Source of the DNA: Ferrovibrio sp046297595
GTDB lineage: Bacteria; Pseudomonadota; Alphaproteobacteria; Ferrovibrionales; Ferrovibrionaceae
DNA length: 64,000 bases
Assembly: GCF_046297595.1 (NCBI RefSeq)
Contig: NZ_JBKBHT010000003.1
Span: 124,001-188,000 of the forward strand
Reading direction: 5' to 3'
Part shown: in pieces, positions 10,628 to 22,204 of the stretch
How the letters are laid out: each line of letters starts with the position of its first letter
Numbering within the stretch: the stretch's first letter is position 1
Translations under genes and position numbers: made by a program
The notes under the pieces: generated by a model
Seen by the model: only the letters and a program-made list of their open reading frames with translations
Database searches by the model: none
Told to the model about the DNA's origin: nothing

Positions 10628-10949
10628 TCTTCTGCAGCGTATAGCCGCGTTGGCGCATGCAGTATTCGGTTAGTTCGTACTGTCTCGGGCCACGGTCGAA
10701 ATACGATGGCGATTCATGGCCGCGATAGAACGGCGACCACGGGAAACCGCGATTGAAGCCGGTCCCGGTCCAGGGCGGATAGAGCGGTCGGGAAGACATG
10801 CTTTCATCCAGCGCCTGTCCTGCGGCAATCTCGCCGCATTCCTTCTCGTCCCTGTCGCGCTGCGCCATCGTCGTGTCGCTGCGCACCCATTCCGTCTGCG
10901 CCGTGGCACAGGCCGATAACAGCAGCGCCAGAAGCAGGATGCGTTTCAT
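10608..10949 (-). CDS. Small lipoprotein, tandem paralogue 3
   Basis: Secreted lipoprotein of 113 aa. The signal peptide MKRILLLALLLSAC ends in a lipobox (LSAC). The mature part shares EW-x-RSDT, DEK-x-C-x-EIA, QALDES and the C-terminal YELTEYCMRQRGY with the next gene. Its ATG overlaps the upstream paralogue stop (ATGA). The two conserved cysteines after the lipid cysteine could form a disulfide. The function of this family is not known to me. Confidence 0.8.
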   Translation of the reverse strand: MKRILLLALLLSACATAQTEWVRSDTTMAQRDRDEKECGEIAAGQALDESMSSRPLYPPWTGTGFNRGFPWSPFYRGHESPSYFDRGPRQYELTEYCMRQRGYTLQKITPAPK

Positions 10950-11281
10950 GGTTTGGCGATTGGCACCAGCACATAACCGCGCTGGCGCATGCAATACTCG
11001 GTCAGTTCGTATTCCCGCGCGCCGCGCCGGCTGTAGCTGGTGGAAATACCGCCGCCATCGTCATCGCCGCCATAGATGAATTGCGTGTCGCGATAGGGTG
11101 GGTATTTCGGGCCGGAGGCGAAACTTTCATCCAGCGCCTGCCAAGAGGCGATTTCGGCACAATCTTTCTCATCAGCCAGGCGCTGCTCCAGGCTGGTATC
11201 CGACCGCGACCATTCCGTGCTGGCGGTACAACCCGACAGCAGGAAGGCCGCGAAGATGAAGCTGGTGGCAGGCGTTTTCAT
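10946..11281 (-). CDS. Small lipoprotein, tandem paralogue 2
   Basis: Lipoprotein of 111 aa. The signal peptide ends in the lipobox LSGC (residues about 15-18). The core EWSRSDTSLEQRLADEKDCAE and YELTEYCMRQRGY closely match the downstream copy. The middle differs, with an acidic Gly-rich stretch (GGDDDGGG) instead of an aromatic one, so the two ends are conserved and the centre is free to vary. Unknown function. Confidence 0.8.
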   Translation of the reverse strand: MKTPATSFIFAAFLLSGCTASTEWSRSDTSLEQRLADEKDCAEIASWQALDESFASGPKYPPYRDTQFIYGGDDDGGGISTSYSRRGAREYELTEYCMRQRGYVLVPIAKP

Positions 11282-11291
11282 ACGGCCCCTC

Positions 11292-11651
11292 CTACTGCGC
11301 CACCGGCATCAGCCGATAGCCGCGTGCCCGCAGGCAGAAATTCTGCAATTCGCTTTCCCGTTGGCCGCGCCACATGAAAGAGTCGGAAAAGCCATAACGT
11401 GGCCCGTAATAGCCCCAGGGATAAGGACCGAAGGCATAGCGTCCATAGGGGTAACCATAATACCCGAAGGGTGGACCGAACATGCTTTCGCGGAAAGCCT
11501 GGTCCCGCGCCAGCGCCGCACATTCCCGGCTGTCCAGTTCGGTATCGGCCAGCGAGGTATTTGGCCGCTGCCAGGCGAGCGGCGGGCCGCAGGCGGCCAG
11601 CGGGCCAATCAACAGAGCAACGACAAGGTACACGAACCGGGTGCTGCGCAT
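11292..11651 (-). CDS. Small lipoprotein, tandem paralogue 1 (Tyr/Gly/Pro-rich centre)
   Basis: Lipoprotein of 119 aa with signal peptide and lipobox LAAC (residues 18-21). It is the most divergent of the three: WQRPNTSLADTELDSRECAALARDQAFRES at the front and ELQNFCLRARGYRLMPV at the end correspond position by position to the other two. Its centre is a Tyr/Gly/Pro-rich run with several YGYPYG-like units. First gene of the trio, 10 bases before the second. Unknown function. Confidence 0.8.
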   Translation of the reverse strand: MRSTRFVYLVVALLIGPLAACGPPLAWQRPNTSLADTELDSRECAALARDQAFRESMFGPPFGYYGYPYGRYAFGPYPWGYYGPRYGFSDSFMWRGQRESELQNFCLRARGYRLMPVAQ

Positions 11652-11752
11652 GGCATATCCGTCTGCCGGTCTCCGCCGGCCGACATGATTATAGTCCAGT
11701 CAGGCTGACAGGCGATTGCGGCATAATCGGGGCCGCACCTTGGATTGCTGCG

Positions 11753-12169
11753 CTAGTCGCCCTGGCAGGGATAGGCATCGGCCAGCGCCAGCTTCACCGC
11801 CTGTATGGCATCCGAACTCATCTGGTCGGCATTATCGCGCGCCCATTCCACGAATTGCTGGCGCAGCATGCTTGCCGGCGCCTCGCGCGGCGCGCAGAAC
11901 CAGGTCAAATCCTTGCCGTCGGCCACCGCAAGTTCATAGAGCGCCACCGCGCCCTGCAGATACCGCAGGCAGCCGGCCAGCCGCACGCTGCCATCGGCGC
12001 CTTCGCACATGGCCTGCAGGTCTTTCGCCAGGAAACGCGGCGGCGGCTGCAGGGCGGCCGGAGTTTGGGTTGGGGTTTGGGCCACAATTTGGGCCGGGGC
12101 CTGCTGCTGGGCGGACACGGGAAAGGCGAAGGCCACGGCCAGAACCGCAGCTGCGGAGAAACGGCGCAT
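11753..12169 (-). CDS. Rap1a/Tai-like secreted protein
   Basis: Protein of 138 aa with a cleavable signal peptide ending VSAQQ (about residue 20), a Pro/Gln/Thr-rich linker (residues 21-44) and a domain of about 90 aa with paired cysteines: DLQAMCEG, LAGCLRYLQG, WFCAPREA and a C-terminal ALADAYPC. That order matches the Rap1a/Tai fold, named for immunity to type VI amidase effectors. No T6SS or amidase gene is nearby, so an immunity role is not supported here. Its start overlaps the upstream MoCF gene stop (TGATG). Confidence 0.65.
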   Translation of the reverse strand: MRRFSAAAVLAVAFAFPVSAQQQAPAQIVAQTPTQTPAALQPPPRFLAKDLQAMCEGADGSVRLAGCLRYLQGAVALYELAVADGKDLTWFCAPREAPASMLRQQFVEWARDNADQMSSDAIQAVKLALADAYPCQGD

Positions 12170-12945
12170 CAGACGATCTCGTTCTCGAACGGCTCGCCGC
12201 CCATGCGGCGGAAAATCGCATACATCGCCTCGGACGCGGCATCCAGCCGGGCTTTGTCGGTCGAGCGCAGCACGATGGCGGTGGACGCCTTGCCCGACCG
12301 GAAAGCGGGATAGGAGCCCATATCAACGTCGGGATACTCGGCCTGTAATTTGCCCAGATCCTCGGCCACCGCGCCCTCGGGCACCAGCGCCAGCACGGTA
12401 CGCGAGAGCAGCCTGTCGCCGCCGACGAGCGTGGGCGCGGCGCTGGCCACCATGGCCTCGAATATCTTGGGCACGCCGGCCATCACCATCACGTTGCCGA
12501 TGCGGAAACCGGGCGCGGCCGAAACCGGATTGTCGATCAGCGTGGCGGTATCGGGAATGCGGGCCATGCGCAGGCGGGCGGCATTCAGCATGCCGGCTTC
12601 GTAATGCGCCTCAAGCCGGCGGCGGGCCTCCGGATGCACGTCGATACCCACACCGAAAGCTTTGGCGATGCAGTCGGCCGTGATGTCGTCATGGGTCGGG
12701 CCGATACCGCCCGAGGTAAACACATAGTCGTAGCGCGCGCGCAGGTCGTTCACGGCCGCGATGATCGTTGCTTCGATATCGGGCACCACGCGGGCCTCGC
12801 GCAGGCGGATACCCAGTTCGGTCAACTTGCCGGCCAGGAAATGCATGTTGGCATCGCGGGTCCGGCCCGAGAGGATCTCGTTGCCGATCACTAGCATGGC
12901 CGCCGTAACGATTTTGGGGTTGGCGATTTCGGGCGTTTCCGTCAT
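12169..12945 (-). CDS. MoCF-domain protein (CinA N-terminal type)
   Basis: Protein of 258 aa with the molybdopterin-binding (MoCF/MogA-like) fold as in the N-terminal half of CinA: LVIGNEILSGRTRDAN near residue 17, FTSGGIGPTHDDIT near residue 83, and a helical C-terminal part. The deamidase domain of full-length CinA is absent. Homologues are annotated competence/damage-inducible protein A. Whether it acts in molybdenum cofactor or nucleotide metabolism cannot be told. Divergent from sfsA. Confidence 0.85.
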   Translation of the reverse strand: MTETPEIANPKIVTAAMLVIGNEILSGRTRDANMHFLAGKLTELGIRLREARVVPDIEATIIAAVNDLRARYDYVFTSGGIGPTHDDITADCIAKAFGVGIDVHPEARRRLEAHYEAGMLNAARLRMARIPDTATLIDNPVSAAPGFRIGNVMVMAGVPKIFEAMVASAAPTLVGGDRLLSRTVLALVPEGAVAEDLGKLQAEYPDVDMGSYPAFRSGKASTAIVLRSTDKARLDAASEAMYAIFRRMGGEPFENEIV

Positions 12946-13004
12946 GGCGCACAGGACATAGCACGCGCTGGACGGGCAGACCAGCGGCCGCTATAGCCGG
13001 AGGC

Positions 13005-13697
13005 ATGGACTTCCCCCAGCCCCTCACCCCCGCCGTTTTGCTGCGGCGCTACAAGCGCTTCCTCGCCGATGTAAGATTCTCCGACGGCAGCGAGGCCACG
13101 GTGCACTGTCCCAATCCCGGCGCCATGCTGGGGCTGGACACACCCGGCAGCCGCGTCTGGCTCAAACCCGGCCGCGGCAAGCTGGCCTGGGGCTGGGTCC
13201 TGGCCGAGGCCGATGGCGCCCTGGTCGGCATCGACACCACGCTGCCCAACCGCCTGGTGGCCGAAGCCCTGACCCAGGGCCGCATCGCCGAACTGGAGGG
13301 TTACGATACCCATCGCCCGGAAGTCGCCTATGGCGGCAACAGCCGGGTGGATTTCCTGCTCTCCGGCGCCGGACGACCCGACTGCTATCTGGAAGTGAAG
13401 AACGTGCACCTGATGCGGCAGGCGGGCCTGGCCGAGTTCCCCGATTGCGTGACGGCGCGCGGCGCCAAGCATCTGCGCGAACTGGCCGCCATGGTGGCAG
13501 CCGGCCACCGCGCCGTGATGCTGTTCCTGGTTCAGCGCGGGGATTGCACCAGTTTCCGCATCGCCGGCGACTGCGACCCCGCCTATGCCGCCGGGTTCAT
13601 CGAGGCTAGGAATGCCGGGGTCGAGGCGCTATGTTACGCCTGTCGCGTTACGGAGGCCGGCATCGTGCTGGACCGGCCCCTGCCGATTGGCCCGTAA
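13005..13697 (+). CDS. sfsA: SfsA family DNA/RNA nuclease-like protein
   Basis: Protein of 230 aa matching SfsA end to end: RYKRFLADVRFSDG at the OB-like front, HCPNPGAMLGL, and the nuclease-like core with RVDFLLSG, CYLEVKNVHLMR and FPDCVTARGAKHLREL. First named for sugar fermentation stimulation in E. coli, now regarded as a restriction-endonuclease-like fold. It is followed 34 bases later by map. Confidence 0.92.
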   Translation: MDFPQPLTPAVLLRRYKRFLADVRFSDGSEATVHCPNPGAMLGLDTPGSRVWLKPGRGKLAWGWVLAEADGALVGIDTTLPNRLVAEALTQGRIAELEGYDTHRPEVAYGGNSRVDFLLSGAGRPDCYLEVKNVHLMRQAGLAEFPDCVTARGAKHLRELAAMVAAGHRAVMLFLVQRGDCTSFRIAGDCDPAYAAGFIEARNAGVEALCYACRVTEAGIVLDRPLPIGP

Positions 13698-13731
13698 CAT
13701 GCTGATTTTGCAATAATATCGGATTTCTGCC

Positions 13732-14571
13732 GTGAACCAGACCCAGGCCCGCGCCATCATCGACACGGACGAGGACGACGACCTCCGCCCAGGCGCCATC
13801 CGGCTGCACAGCCCGGCGGATTTCGAGGGCATGCGCAGGGCCGGTCGTCTGGCCGCCGAGACGCTGGACTACATCACCCCCTTCGTGGTGCCCGGCGTGA
13901 CCACGGGCCGACTGGATGAGCTGTGCCACAATTACATCGTCGAGCATGGCGCCGTGCCGGCGCCGCTGGGCTATCGCGGCTTCCCCAAATCGATCTGCAC
14001 CTCGGTCAACCATGTGGTCTGCCACGGCATCCCGGGCGACAAGGTGCTGGAGGATGGCGACATCCTGAATATCGACGTCACCGTCATCCTCGACGGCTGG
14101 CACGGCGATACAAGCCGCATGTTCCTGCTCGGCGATGTGGGCGTGAAAGGCCGGCGCATCTGCGACATCACCTATGAAGCGATGATGCGCGGCATCGAAG
14201 TGGTGAAGCCCGGCGCCACCACCGGCGATATCGGCCATGCCATCCAAAGTTTCGTCGAGAAGGAGCGTTTTTCGGTGGTGCGCGATTTCTGCGGTCATGG
14301 CCTGGGCCGCATCTTCCACGAACCACCCAACATCCTGCATTACGGCGAACCCGGCACCGGCGTGCCGCTGAAGGCCGGCATGTTCTTCACCATCGAACCC
14401 ATGGTGAATGCCGGCAAGTGGCAGGTGAAGCTGCTCTCCGATGGCTGGACGGCGGTGACCAAGGACCGCTCGCTGTCGGCGCAGTTCGAGCATTCCATCG
14501 GCGTGACCGAGACCGGCTACGAGATATTCACGCTCTCGCCCAAGGGCTGGCACAAGCCGCCCTATATCTGA
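13732..14571 (+). CDS. map: Type I methionine aminopeptidase
   Basis: Removes the initiator methionine from nascent proteins, 279 aa. Metal ligands are visible: two Asp in NIDVTVILDGWHGD, His in CGHGLGRIFHEPP, Glu in FFTIEPMV and Glu in QFEHSIGVTETGY. The start is a GTG at 13732. The N-terminal 25 residues are acidic (DTDEDDD) and longer than in E. coli Map, so a later start is possible, but no in-frame ATG precedes the conserved region except inside it (EGMRRAG). Confidence 0.93.
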   Translation: MNQTQARAIIDTDEDDDLRPGAIRLHSPADFEGMRRAGRLAAETLDYITPFVVPGVTTGRLDELCHNYIVEHGAVPAPLGYRGFPKSICTSVNHVVCHGIPGDKVLEDGDILNIDVTVILDGWHGDTSRMFLLGDVGVKGRRICDITYEAMMRGIEVVKPGATTGDIGHAIQSFVEKERFSVVRDFCGHGLGRIFHEPPNILHYGEPGTGVPLKAGMFFTIEPMVNAGKWQVKLLSDGWTAVTKDRSLSAQFEHSIGVTETGYEIFTLSPKGWHKPPYI

Positions 14572-14600
14572 ACGCCCAATACAGAAGGCCGGCTGCGCTG

Positions 14601-14627
14601 CTGCTGACAGACTCTGTCAGCAGTCTT
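14601..14627 (+). terminator. Probable intrinsic terminator after map
   Basis: A perfect 9-bp inverted repeat, CTGCTGACA-GACTC-TGTCAGCAG (14601-14623), followed by a short TCTTTCC tract. It lies 30 bases after the map stop. The T tract is weak, so termination may be partial. Confidence 0.5.
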
Positions 14628-14716
14628 TCCGCATCCGCATGGTGGATGTGATGACGGATATCGCGCCTGCAACATAACAGCGCCATACTTCGCAGCCCGA
14701 ATCGCCGCAGGTTGCC

Positions 14717-16279
14717 ATGACCGAACGCAGTCCAGACCCAGCCGCCGCATCACCCTCCGACCCGCCGCAGGCCACGCGGCGGGAATGGGTCGGCCTGGCC
14801 GTTCTGGCCCTGCCCTGCCTGCTCTATTCCATGGACCTGACGGTGCTGAACCTCGCGATCCCGCATCTCAGCGCCGACCTGAATCCAACCAGCGCGCAAC
14901 TGCTGTGGATCGTCGACATCTACGGCTTCCTGGTGGCCGGTTCACTGATCACCATGGGCACGCTGGGCGACCGCATCGGCCGTCGTCGTATCCTGATGAT
15001 CGGCGCCACCGCTTTCGGCATCGCATCCGTGCTGGCCGCCTTCGCGCCCACGGCCGAACTGCTGATCGCCGCCCGCGCCGCGCTGGGTGTGGCGGCCGCA
15101 ACGCTGGCGCCCTCCACATTGTCGCTGATCCGCAACATGTTCCACGATCCACGGCAGCGCACCTTCGCCATCGGCATCTGGATCGCCAGCTTTTCGGCCG
15201 GCGGCGCGCTGGGGCCAGTGATCGGCGGCCTGCTGCTCACCTGGTTCTGGTGGGGCTCGGTCTTCCTGATCGCCGTGCCGGTGATGGTGCTGCTTCTCAT
15301 CCTGGGTCCGCGCCTGCTGCCGGAATACCGCGATCCCGATGCCGGCAGCATCGACATCCCCAGCGCCGTCCTGTCTCTGGCCGCCGTGCTGGCGGTGATC
15401 TATGGCATCAAACGCATCGCCGAGACAGGCCTGGGCTGGCTGCCGGTTGTAATCATTCTTGCCGGCATCGGCATCGGTGTTGCCTTCGTACGGCGGCAGC
15501 GCCAGCTGGCCGATCCGCTGATCGACCTGGCCCTGTTCCGCAATCCCGCCTTCAGCGCCGCGCTGGCGATCAACATCCTGGGGATTTTCGCCGCCTTCGG
15601 TATCTTCCTCTATGGCGCGCAGTATCTGCAGCTCGTGCTGGGCATGGATCCCTTCACCGCCGGCCTGTGGACCGCGCCGTCGGGCCTGGCCTTCATTGCC
15701 GGCTCGATCCTGGCGCCGGGCCTGGCCCGCCGCATGCCGCCCGCGCAGATCGTAGCGGCCGGACTGGGCGTGGCGGCTATCGGGTTCGCCCTGCTGGCCG
15801 GCGCCATCGCCTTCGACAGCTTCGTGCTGCTGATGACGGCCTTCATCGTGTTTGCCCTCGGCCTGTCGCCGGTCTTCACTTTCACCACCGACCTTATCGT
15901 CGGCGCCGCACCGCCGGAGCGCGCCGGTGCCGCTTCGGCCATATCGGAAACCGCCGCCGAATTCGGCGGCGCCCTGGGCATCGCCGTGCTGGGCAGCATC
16001 GCCACCGCCATCTATCGCGACAGCGTGGCGGCACAGATGCCCGCCGGCCTCGATACCGCCGCCGCCGAGGCCGCCATCAATACCCTGGCCGGCGCCCTGA
16101 CGGTGGCGGCCGCACTGCCGGCGGCCATCGGCGCGGACCTGATCCGCATCGCCCGCACCGCTTTCAGCGACGGCTTCCTGCTGGCGGCCGGCATCTGCAC
16201 CACGATCACCATCCTTGCGGCCCTGCTGGCCGCCGGCATGCTGCATCCCCGCAAGCCGGCCGCGACCCCCGCCGACTGA
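14717..16279 (+). CDS. MFS multidrug efflux transporter, DHA2 family (14 TM)
   Basis: Integral membrane proton antiporter of 520 aa with about 14 hydrophobic segments. It has LYSMDLTVLNLAIPHL in TM1, the motif A-like loop GTLGDRIGRRRIL after TM2, and motif C-like glycines in TM5 (ALGPVIGGLLL). It resembles QacA/SmvA-type pumps for cationic drugs or dyes. No adjacent TetR regulator is present, so the substrate is open. Confidence 0.9.
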   Translation: MTERSPDPAAASPSDPPQATRREWVGLAVLALPCLLYSMDLTVLNLAIPHLSADLNPTSAQLLWIVDIYGFLVAGSLITMGTLGDRIGRRRILMIGATAFGIASVLAAFAPTAELLIAARAALGVAAATLAPSTLSLIRNMFHDPRQRTFAIGIWIASFSAGGALGPVIGGLLLTWFWWGSVFLIAVPVMVLLLILGPRLLPEYRDPDAGSIDIPSAVLSLAAVLAVIYGIKRIAETGLGWLPVVIILAGIGIGVAFVRRQRQLADPLIDLALFRNPAFSAALAINILGIFAAFGIFLYGAQYLQLVLGMDPFTAGLWTAPSGLAFIAGSILAPGLARRMPPAQIVAAGLGVAAIGFALLAGAIAFDSFVLLMTAFIVFALGLSPVFTFTTDLIVGAAPPERAGAASAISETAAEFGGALGIAVLGSIATAIYRDSVAAQMPAGLDTAAAEAAINTLAGALTVAAALPAAIGADLIRIARTAFSDGFLLAAGICTTITILAALLAAGMLHPRKPAATPAD

Positions 16280-16343
16280 GCGCCCCGGCAGATTCCCCTG
16301 CCCTCATGGTCATGCTAGGCTGCGGCACCGGACCGCGAAGGCC

Positions 16344-17045
16344 ATGACTGCCGCAGACGACGACGCAGACACAAAACCGCATTACCACGGCCATCGCGCA
16401 AGATTGCGGACCCGTTTCCTGGAAAGCGGCGGCGCCGGCATACCCGATTATGAAATCCTCGAACTGATCCTGTTCGGCGTGTTCCGCAATGGCGATGTGA
16501 AACCGCTGGCCAAGGCGCTGATCGCCGAATGCGGCTCGCTGGGTGCCGTTCTGTCGGCGGCGCCCGAGCGGCTGATGAAGGTGCCGGGCTGCGGCGAGGC
16601 GGTGATCGCCGCGCTGAAGGTCACCCGCGAGGCCGGGCTGCGGCTGCTGAAGGAAGACGCCATGCAGCGGCCGGCGATCTCCAACTGGCAGGCCCTGCTC
16701 GATTACTGCCGCGCCGCGCTCCAGCATGAAGGCGTGGAGCAGTTTCGGATTCTGTTTCTCGACCGCAAGAACCAGATCATCGCCGACGAGGCACAGCAGC
16801 GCGGCACCGTGGACCACACGCCGGTCTATCCGCGCGAGGTGGTGAAGCGCGCGCTGGAACTGAACGCCGCCGCCCTGATCCTGGTGCATAACCATCCCAG
16901 CGGCGACCCGACGCCCTCGCGCGCCGATGTGGAGATGACGCGCCAGGTGCGCCAGGCCGCATCCGTGATGGGCATCGAGCTGCACGATCACCTGATCGTC
17001 GGCCGCAAGGGCCATGTCAGTCTGCGCGAGAAGGGCCTGATCTGA
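16344..17045 (+). CDS. radC: RadC family JAMM/MPN protein
   Basis: Protein of 233 aa. The N-terminal helix-hairpin-helix part (GAGIPDYEILELILFG; KVPGCGEAVIAALK) precedes a JAB1/MPN domain with the metal motif HNHPSGDPTPSRAD. I start at the ATG at 16344 (MTAADDD). RadC was named for DNA repair, but that role has been withdrawn in E. coli and the true function is unsettled. Confidence 0.92.
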   Translation: MTAADDDADTKPHYHGHRARLRTRFLESGGAGIPDYEILELILFGVFRNGDVKPLAKALIAECGSLGAVLSAAPERLMKVPGCGEAVIAALKVTREAGLRLLKEDAMQRPAISNWQALLDYCRAALQHEGVEQFRILFLDRKNQIIADEAQQRGTVDHTPVYPREVVKRALELNAAALILVHNHPSGDPTPSRADVEMTRQVRQAASVMGIELHDHLIVGRKGHVSLREKGLI

Positions 17046-17084
17046 CGGGTTGACCCGGCAGCCACCCTGCGCCACCATCGACCT

Positions 17085-17218
17085 TACCGAGGGGGGCGCC
17101 GCTAGGGCGCTGAGATTCGGCCGGCAGGGCCCTTCCCTGCAACGCCGTGACCCTGAGAAATCGCGCGAATGCGCGGTTTCGTGAACCTGATCCGGGTCAT
17201 GCCGGCGGAGGGAACGGT
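17085..17218 (+). promoter_or_regulatory. TPP (thiamin pyrophosphate) riboswitch
   Basis: Leader RNA of the THI-box class between radC and thiC. The conserved cores are CTGAGA at 17110-17115 and the long 3' core GAACCTGATC...GGGTCATGCCGGCGGAGGGA at about 17183-17213. A variable P3 extension (GGCAGGGCCCTTCCCTGC) lies between them and the outer stem pairs ACCG with CGGT. Known behaviour of the class is repression of the downstream thi gene when TPP is bound. The ribosome site of thiC (GAGAAGGAAA) lies 80-90 bases further on, so either transcriptional or translational control is possible. Confidence 0.95.
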
Positions 17219-17309
17219 CGTTCAGGCGTACCAGCCATGCTCGTCGCCTGCATTCCGCGAACATCCACCACATCCCGGATTTCCTGTCGTCACACGAGAA
17301 GGAAATCCC

Positions 17310-19117
<1,808 letters not shown>

Positions 19118-19121
<4 letters not shown>

Positions 19122-19765
19122 AGGATGTTTCGCCACCCGTCTTCGACGCGGACTTCCAGGACCGGCTGAAAGAGCTGATGGCCTGGCGGCGCGACGTGCG
19201 CCGTTTCAGGACCGATCCGGTGCCGGGCGAGCTGATCGCCCGGCTGCTGGAGGTCGCCGCCCTGGCGCCCAGCGTGGGCAACAGCCAGCCCTGGCGCTTT
19301 GTGCTGGTGGAAGACGCGGCGCGGCGCGCCAAGGTGGTGGCCAATTTCGAACGGGCGAATAAAGAGGCGCTGTCGGATTACAGCGGCGAGCAGGCGAAGC
19401 TCTATGCCTCGCTGAAACTCGCCGGCCTGAAAGAGGCACCGGTGCATCTCGCCATTTTCTGCGACGAGGCGACAAGCCAGGGCCACGGGCTTGGCCGGCG
19501 CACCATGCCCGAGATGCTGGATTACTCGGCGGTGATGGCGGTCTACGGCTTCTGGCTGGCGGCCCGCGCGGCCGGCCTGGGCGCCGGCTGGGTCTCGATC
19601 TTCGAGCCGGAGGCGCTGACGCGCGATCTCGACGTCGAGCCGGACTGGAAACTGGTGGCGTATTTATGCGTCGGCTGGCCGGAGGAGGTACAGGCCAGGC
19701 CCGAACTCGAACGCGCCGGCTGGGAGCATCGGCGCGGTGTGGATGAGCAGATCATCAAACGGTGA
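19118..19765 (+). CDS. bluB: 5,6-dimethylbenzimidazole synthase BluB
   Basis: Flavin-destroying nitroreductase-fold enzyme of 215 aa that makes 5,6-dimethylbenzimidazole, the lower ligand of vitamin B12, from FMNH2 and oxygen. Family features: WRRDVRRFRTDPV near residue 23, APSVGNSQPWRFVLV near residue 49, and the C-terminal GLGAGWVSIFEP. No other cobalamin gene is in the window. It is coupled to thiC by a 4-base overlap. Confidence 0.94.
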
Positions 19766-19776
19766 ACAGGATTCTC

Positions 19777-20052
19777 ATGACGTTACAGTCCAACGAATTT
19801 GATCTGCGGGGGTCATGGGATAGCGGACAACCGGACGTGATCTGCCGACGCATTGAGCGTTTGATCTCCGGCCATCTTGAAAAAATCGGGGCTGATGCAA
19901 GCGGCTGGGACACGTTGTTCCGTGATCCGAATGACAAACGCTTGTGGGAGCTCACCTATCCCGAGAGCCATCTTCATGGCGGCGGGCCTTCACGACTTAC
20001 GGTGATCCCGGCTGAATTGGCCAAGCGCAAGTATAACAGTCTTCGCGATTAA
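19777..20052 (+). CDS. Imm27-like immunity protein, orphan
   Basis: Protein of 91 aa from the ATG at 19777 (a GTG at 19762 would add five residues). The pattern SNEFDLRGSW, RIERLISGHLEKIGADASGWDTLF, DPNDKRLWELTYPES and HGGGPSRLTVI matches Imm27 immunity proteins found with polymorphic toxins. No toxin gene is visible on either side. Composition is poorer in GC than the flanking genes, which fits recent transfer. It is followed by a repeat element. Confidence 0.75.
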   Translation: MTLQSNEFDLRGSWDSGQPDVICRRIERLISGHLEKIGADASGWDTLFRDPNDKRLWELTYPESHLHGGGPSRLTVIPAELAKRKYNSLRD

Positions 20053-20059
20053 TTTTTGT

Positions 20060-20151
20060 CGTCATGCCCGGGCTTGACCCGGGCATCCACGCCTTTGCTC
20101 GCTCCAAAAGAGAGGCACTCGTGGATGCCACGGCCAAGCCGTGGCATGACG
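20060..20151. repeat. BIME-like double palindrome, copy 1
   Basis: A 92-base element bounded by CGTCATG and CATGACG. It holds two hairpins in inverted orientation: ATGCCCGGG-CTTGA-CCCGGGCAT and ATGCCACGG-CCAAG-CCGTGGCAT, with CATCCACG/CGTGGATG inner arms and about 25 unique bases between. Two further copies lie at 30840 and 33248. It sits between the Imm27-like gene and atpC. Confidence 0.85.
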
Positions 20152-20223
20152 GCGGGGGTGAAGTTGATTCACGATGACCAACAGCGTTAAGAACAAAAAT
20201 GGTACATTCTGCTCAATAATCAA

Positions 20224-20280
20224 GGGCCATTTTTAAGTGGCCCCTGAAACGTGGATGGCCGGGACAAGCCCGGCCATGAC
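20224..20280. repeat. Half element of the same family plus small hairpin
   Basis: A single hairpin unit at 20250-20280 (CGTGGATGGCCGGG-ACAAG-CCCGGCCATGAC, 9-bp stem ATGGCCGGG/CCCGGCCAT) is preceded by a separate 6-bp hairpin GGGCCA/TGGCCC at 20224-20243. Both lie downstream of atpC and could help end transcription of the atp operon, though neither has a strong U tract. Confidence 0.65.
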
Positions 20281-20309
20281 ACTAAAACTTACAATGGCGA
20301 TCTGAGTAC

Positions 20310-20711
20310 TTACGCCGCCGCCTCGAGCATCGCCGTATACTTTTCGACCTGCGCATTGGCGCGGGCCTTGGCGTGGTCGTCCTTGGCGTCCTCGACATCC
20401 TCGCGGGCGTCTTTCAGCATCTGCTCGACCTTGGCGCGGTCGAGCTTGGCCACCGGCACGGCCTCTTCGGCCAGCACGGTCAGCTTGTCGTTGGCCACTT
20501 CGGCGAAGCCGCCGGCGACGAAGATGCGCTCGGCCACGCGGCCATCGACGGTGACCTCGATGATGCCGTTGCGGATGGTCGAGATCAGTGGGGTGTGACC
20601 CGGCAGCACGCCGAAATCGCCGCCCTCGCCGGGCACGACCACCATTTCGGCATCCAGAGCCAGCAGCAGCTTCTCCGGCGATACCAGTTCGAACCTGACG
20701 GTCTCGGCCAT
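20310..20711 (-). CDS. atpC: F1F0 ATP synthase subunit epsilon
   Basis: Central-stalk subunit, 133 aa. The N-terminal beta-barrel domain includes VPGEGGDFGVLPGHTPLIS and FVAGGFAEV, and it is followed by a C-terminal helical hairpin (residues about 90-130). Last gene of atpHAGDC, 23 bases after atpD. Confidence 0.96.
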   Translation of the reverse strand: MAETVRFELVSPEKLLLALDAEMVVVPGEGGDFGVLPGHTPLISTIRNGIIEVTVDGRVAERIFVAGGFAEVANDKLTVLAEEAVPVAKLDRAKVEQMLKDAREDVEDAKDDHAKARANAQVEKYTAMLEAAA

Positions 20712-20734
20712 GGCTTAACTCCTTACCTTGCGGC

Positions 20735-22159
<1,425 letters not shown>

Positions 22160-22204
22160 GATGCTGCTCCGTCCTTCTGTCTCGTTTCTGCCAGCGCGCG
22201 CCGT

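Noticed and set aside
11753..12169. Type VI secretion immunity gene
   Set aside because: The protein has the Rap1a-like fold, but no T6SS structural gene or amidase effector lies nearby, so only the fold is claimed.
17169..17309. N-terminal extension of thiC
   Set aside because: It would translate the TPP riboswitch; the ATG at 17310 has a ribosome site and matches the family start.
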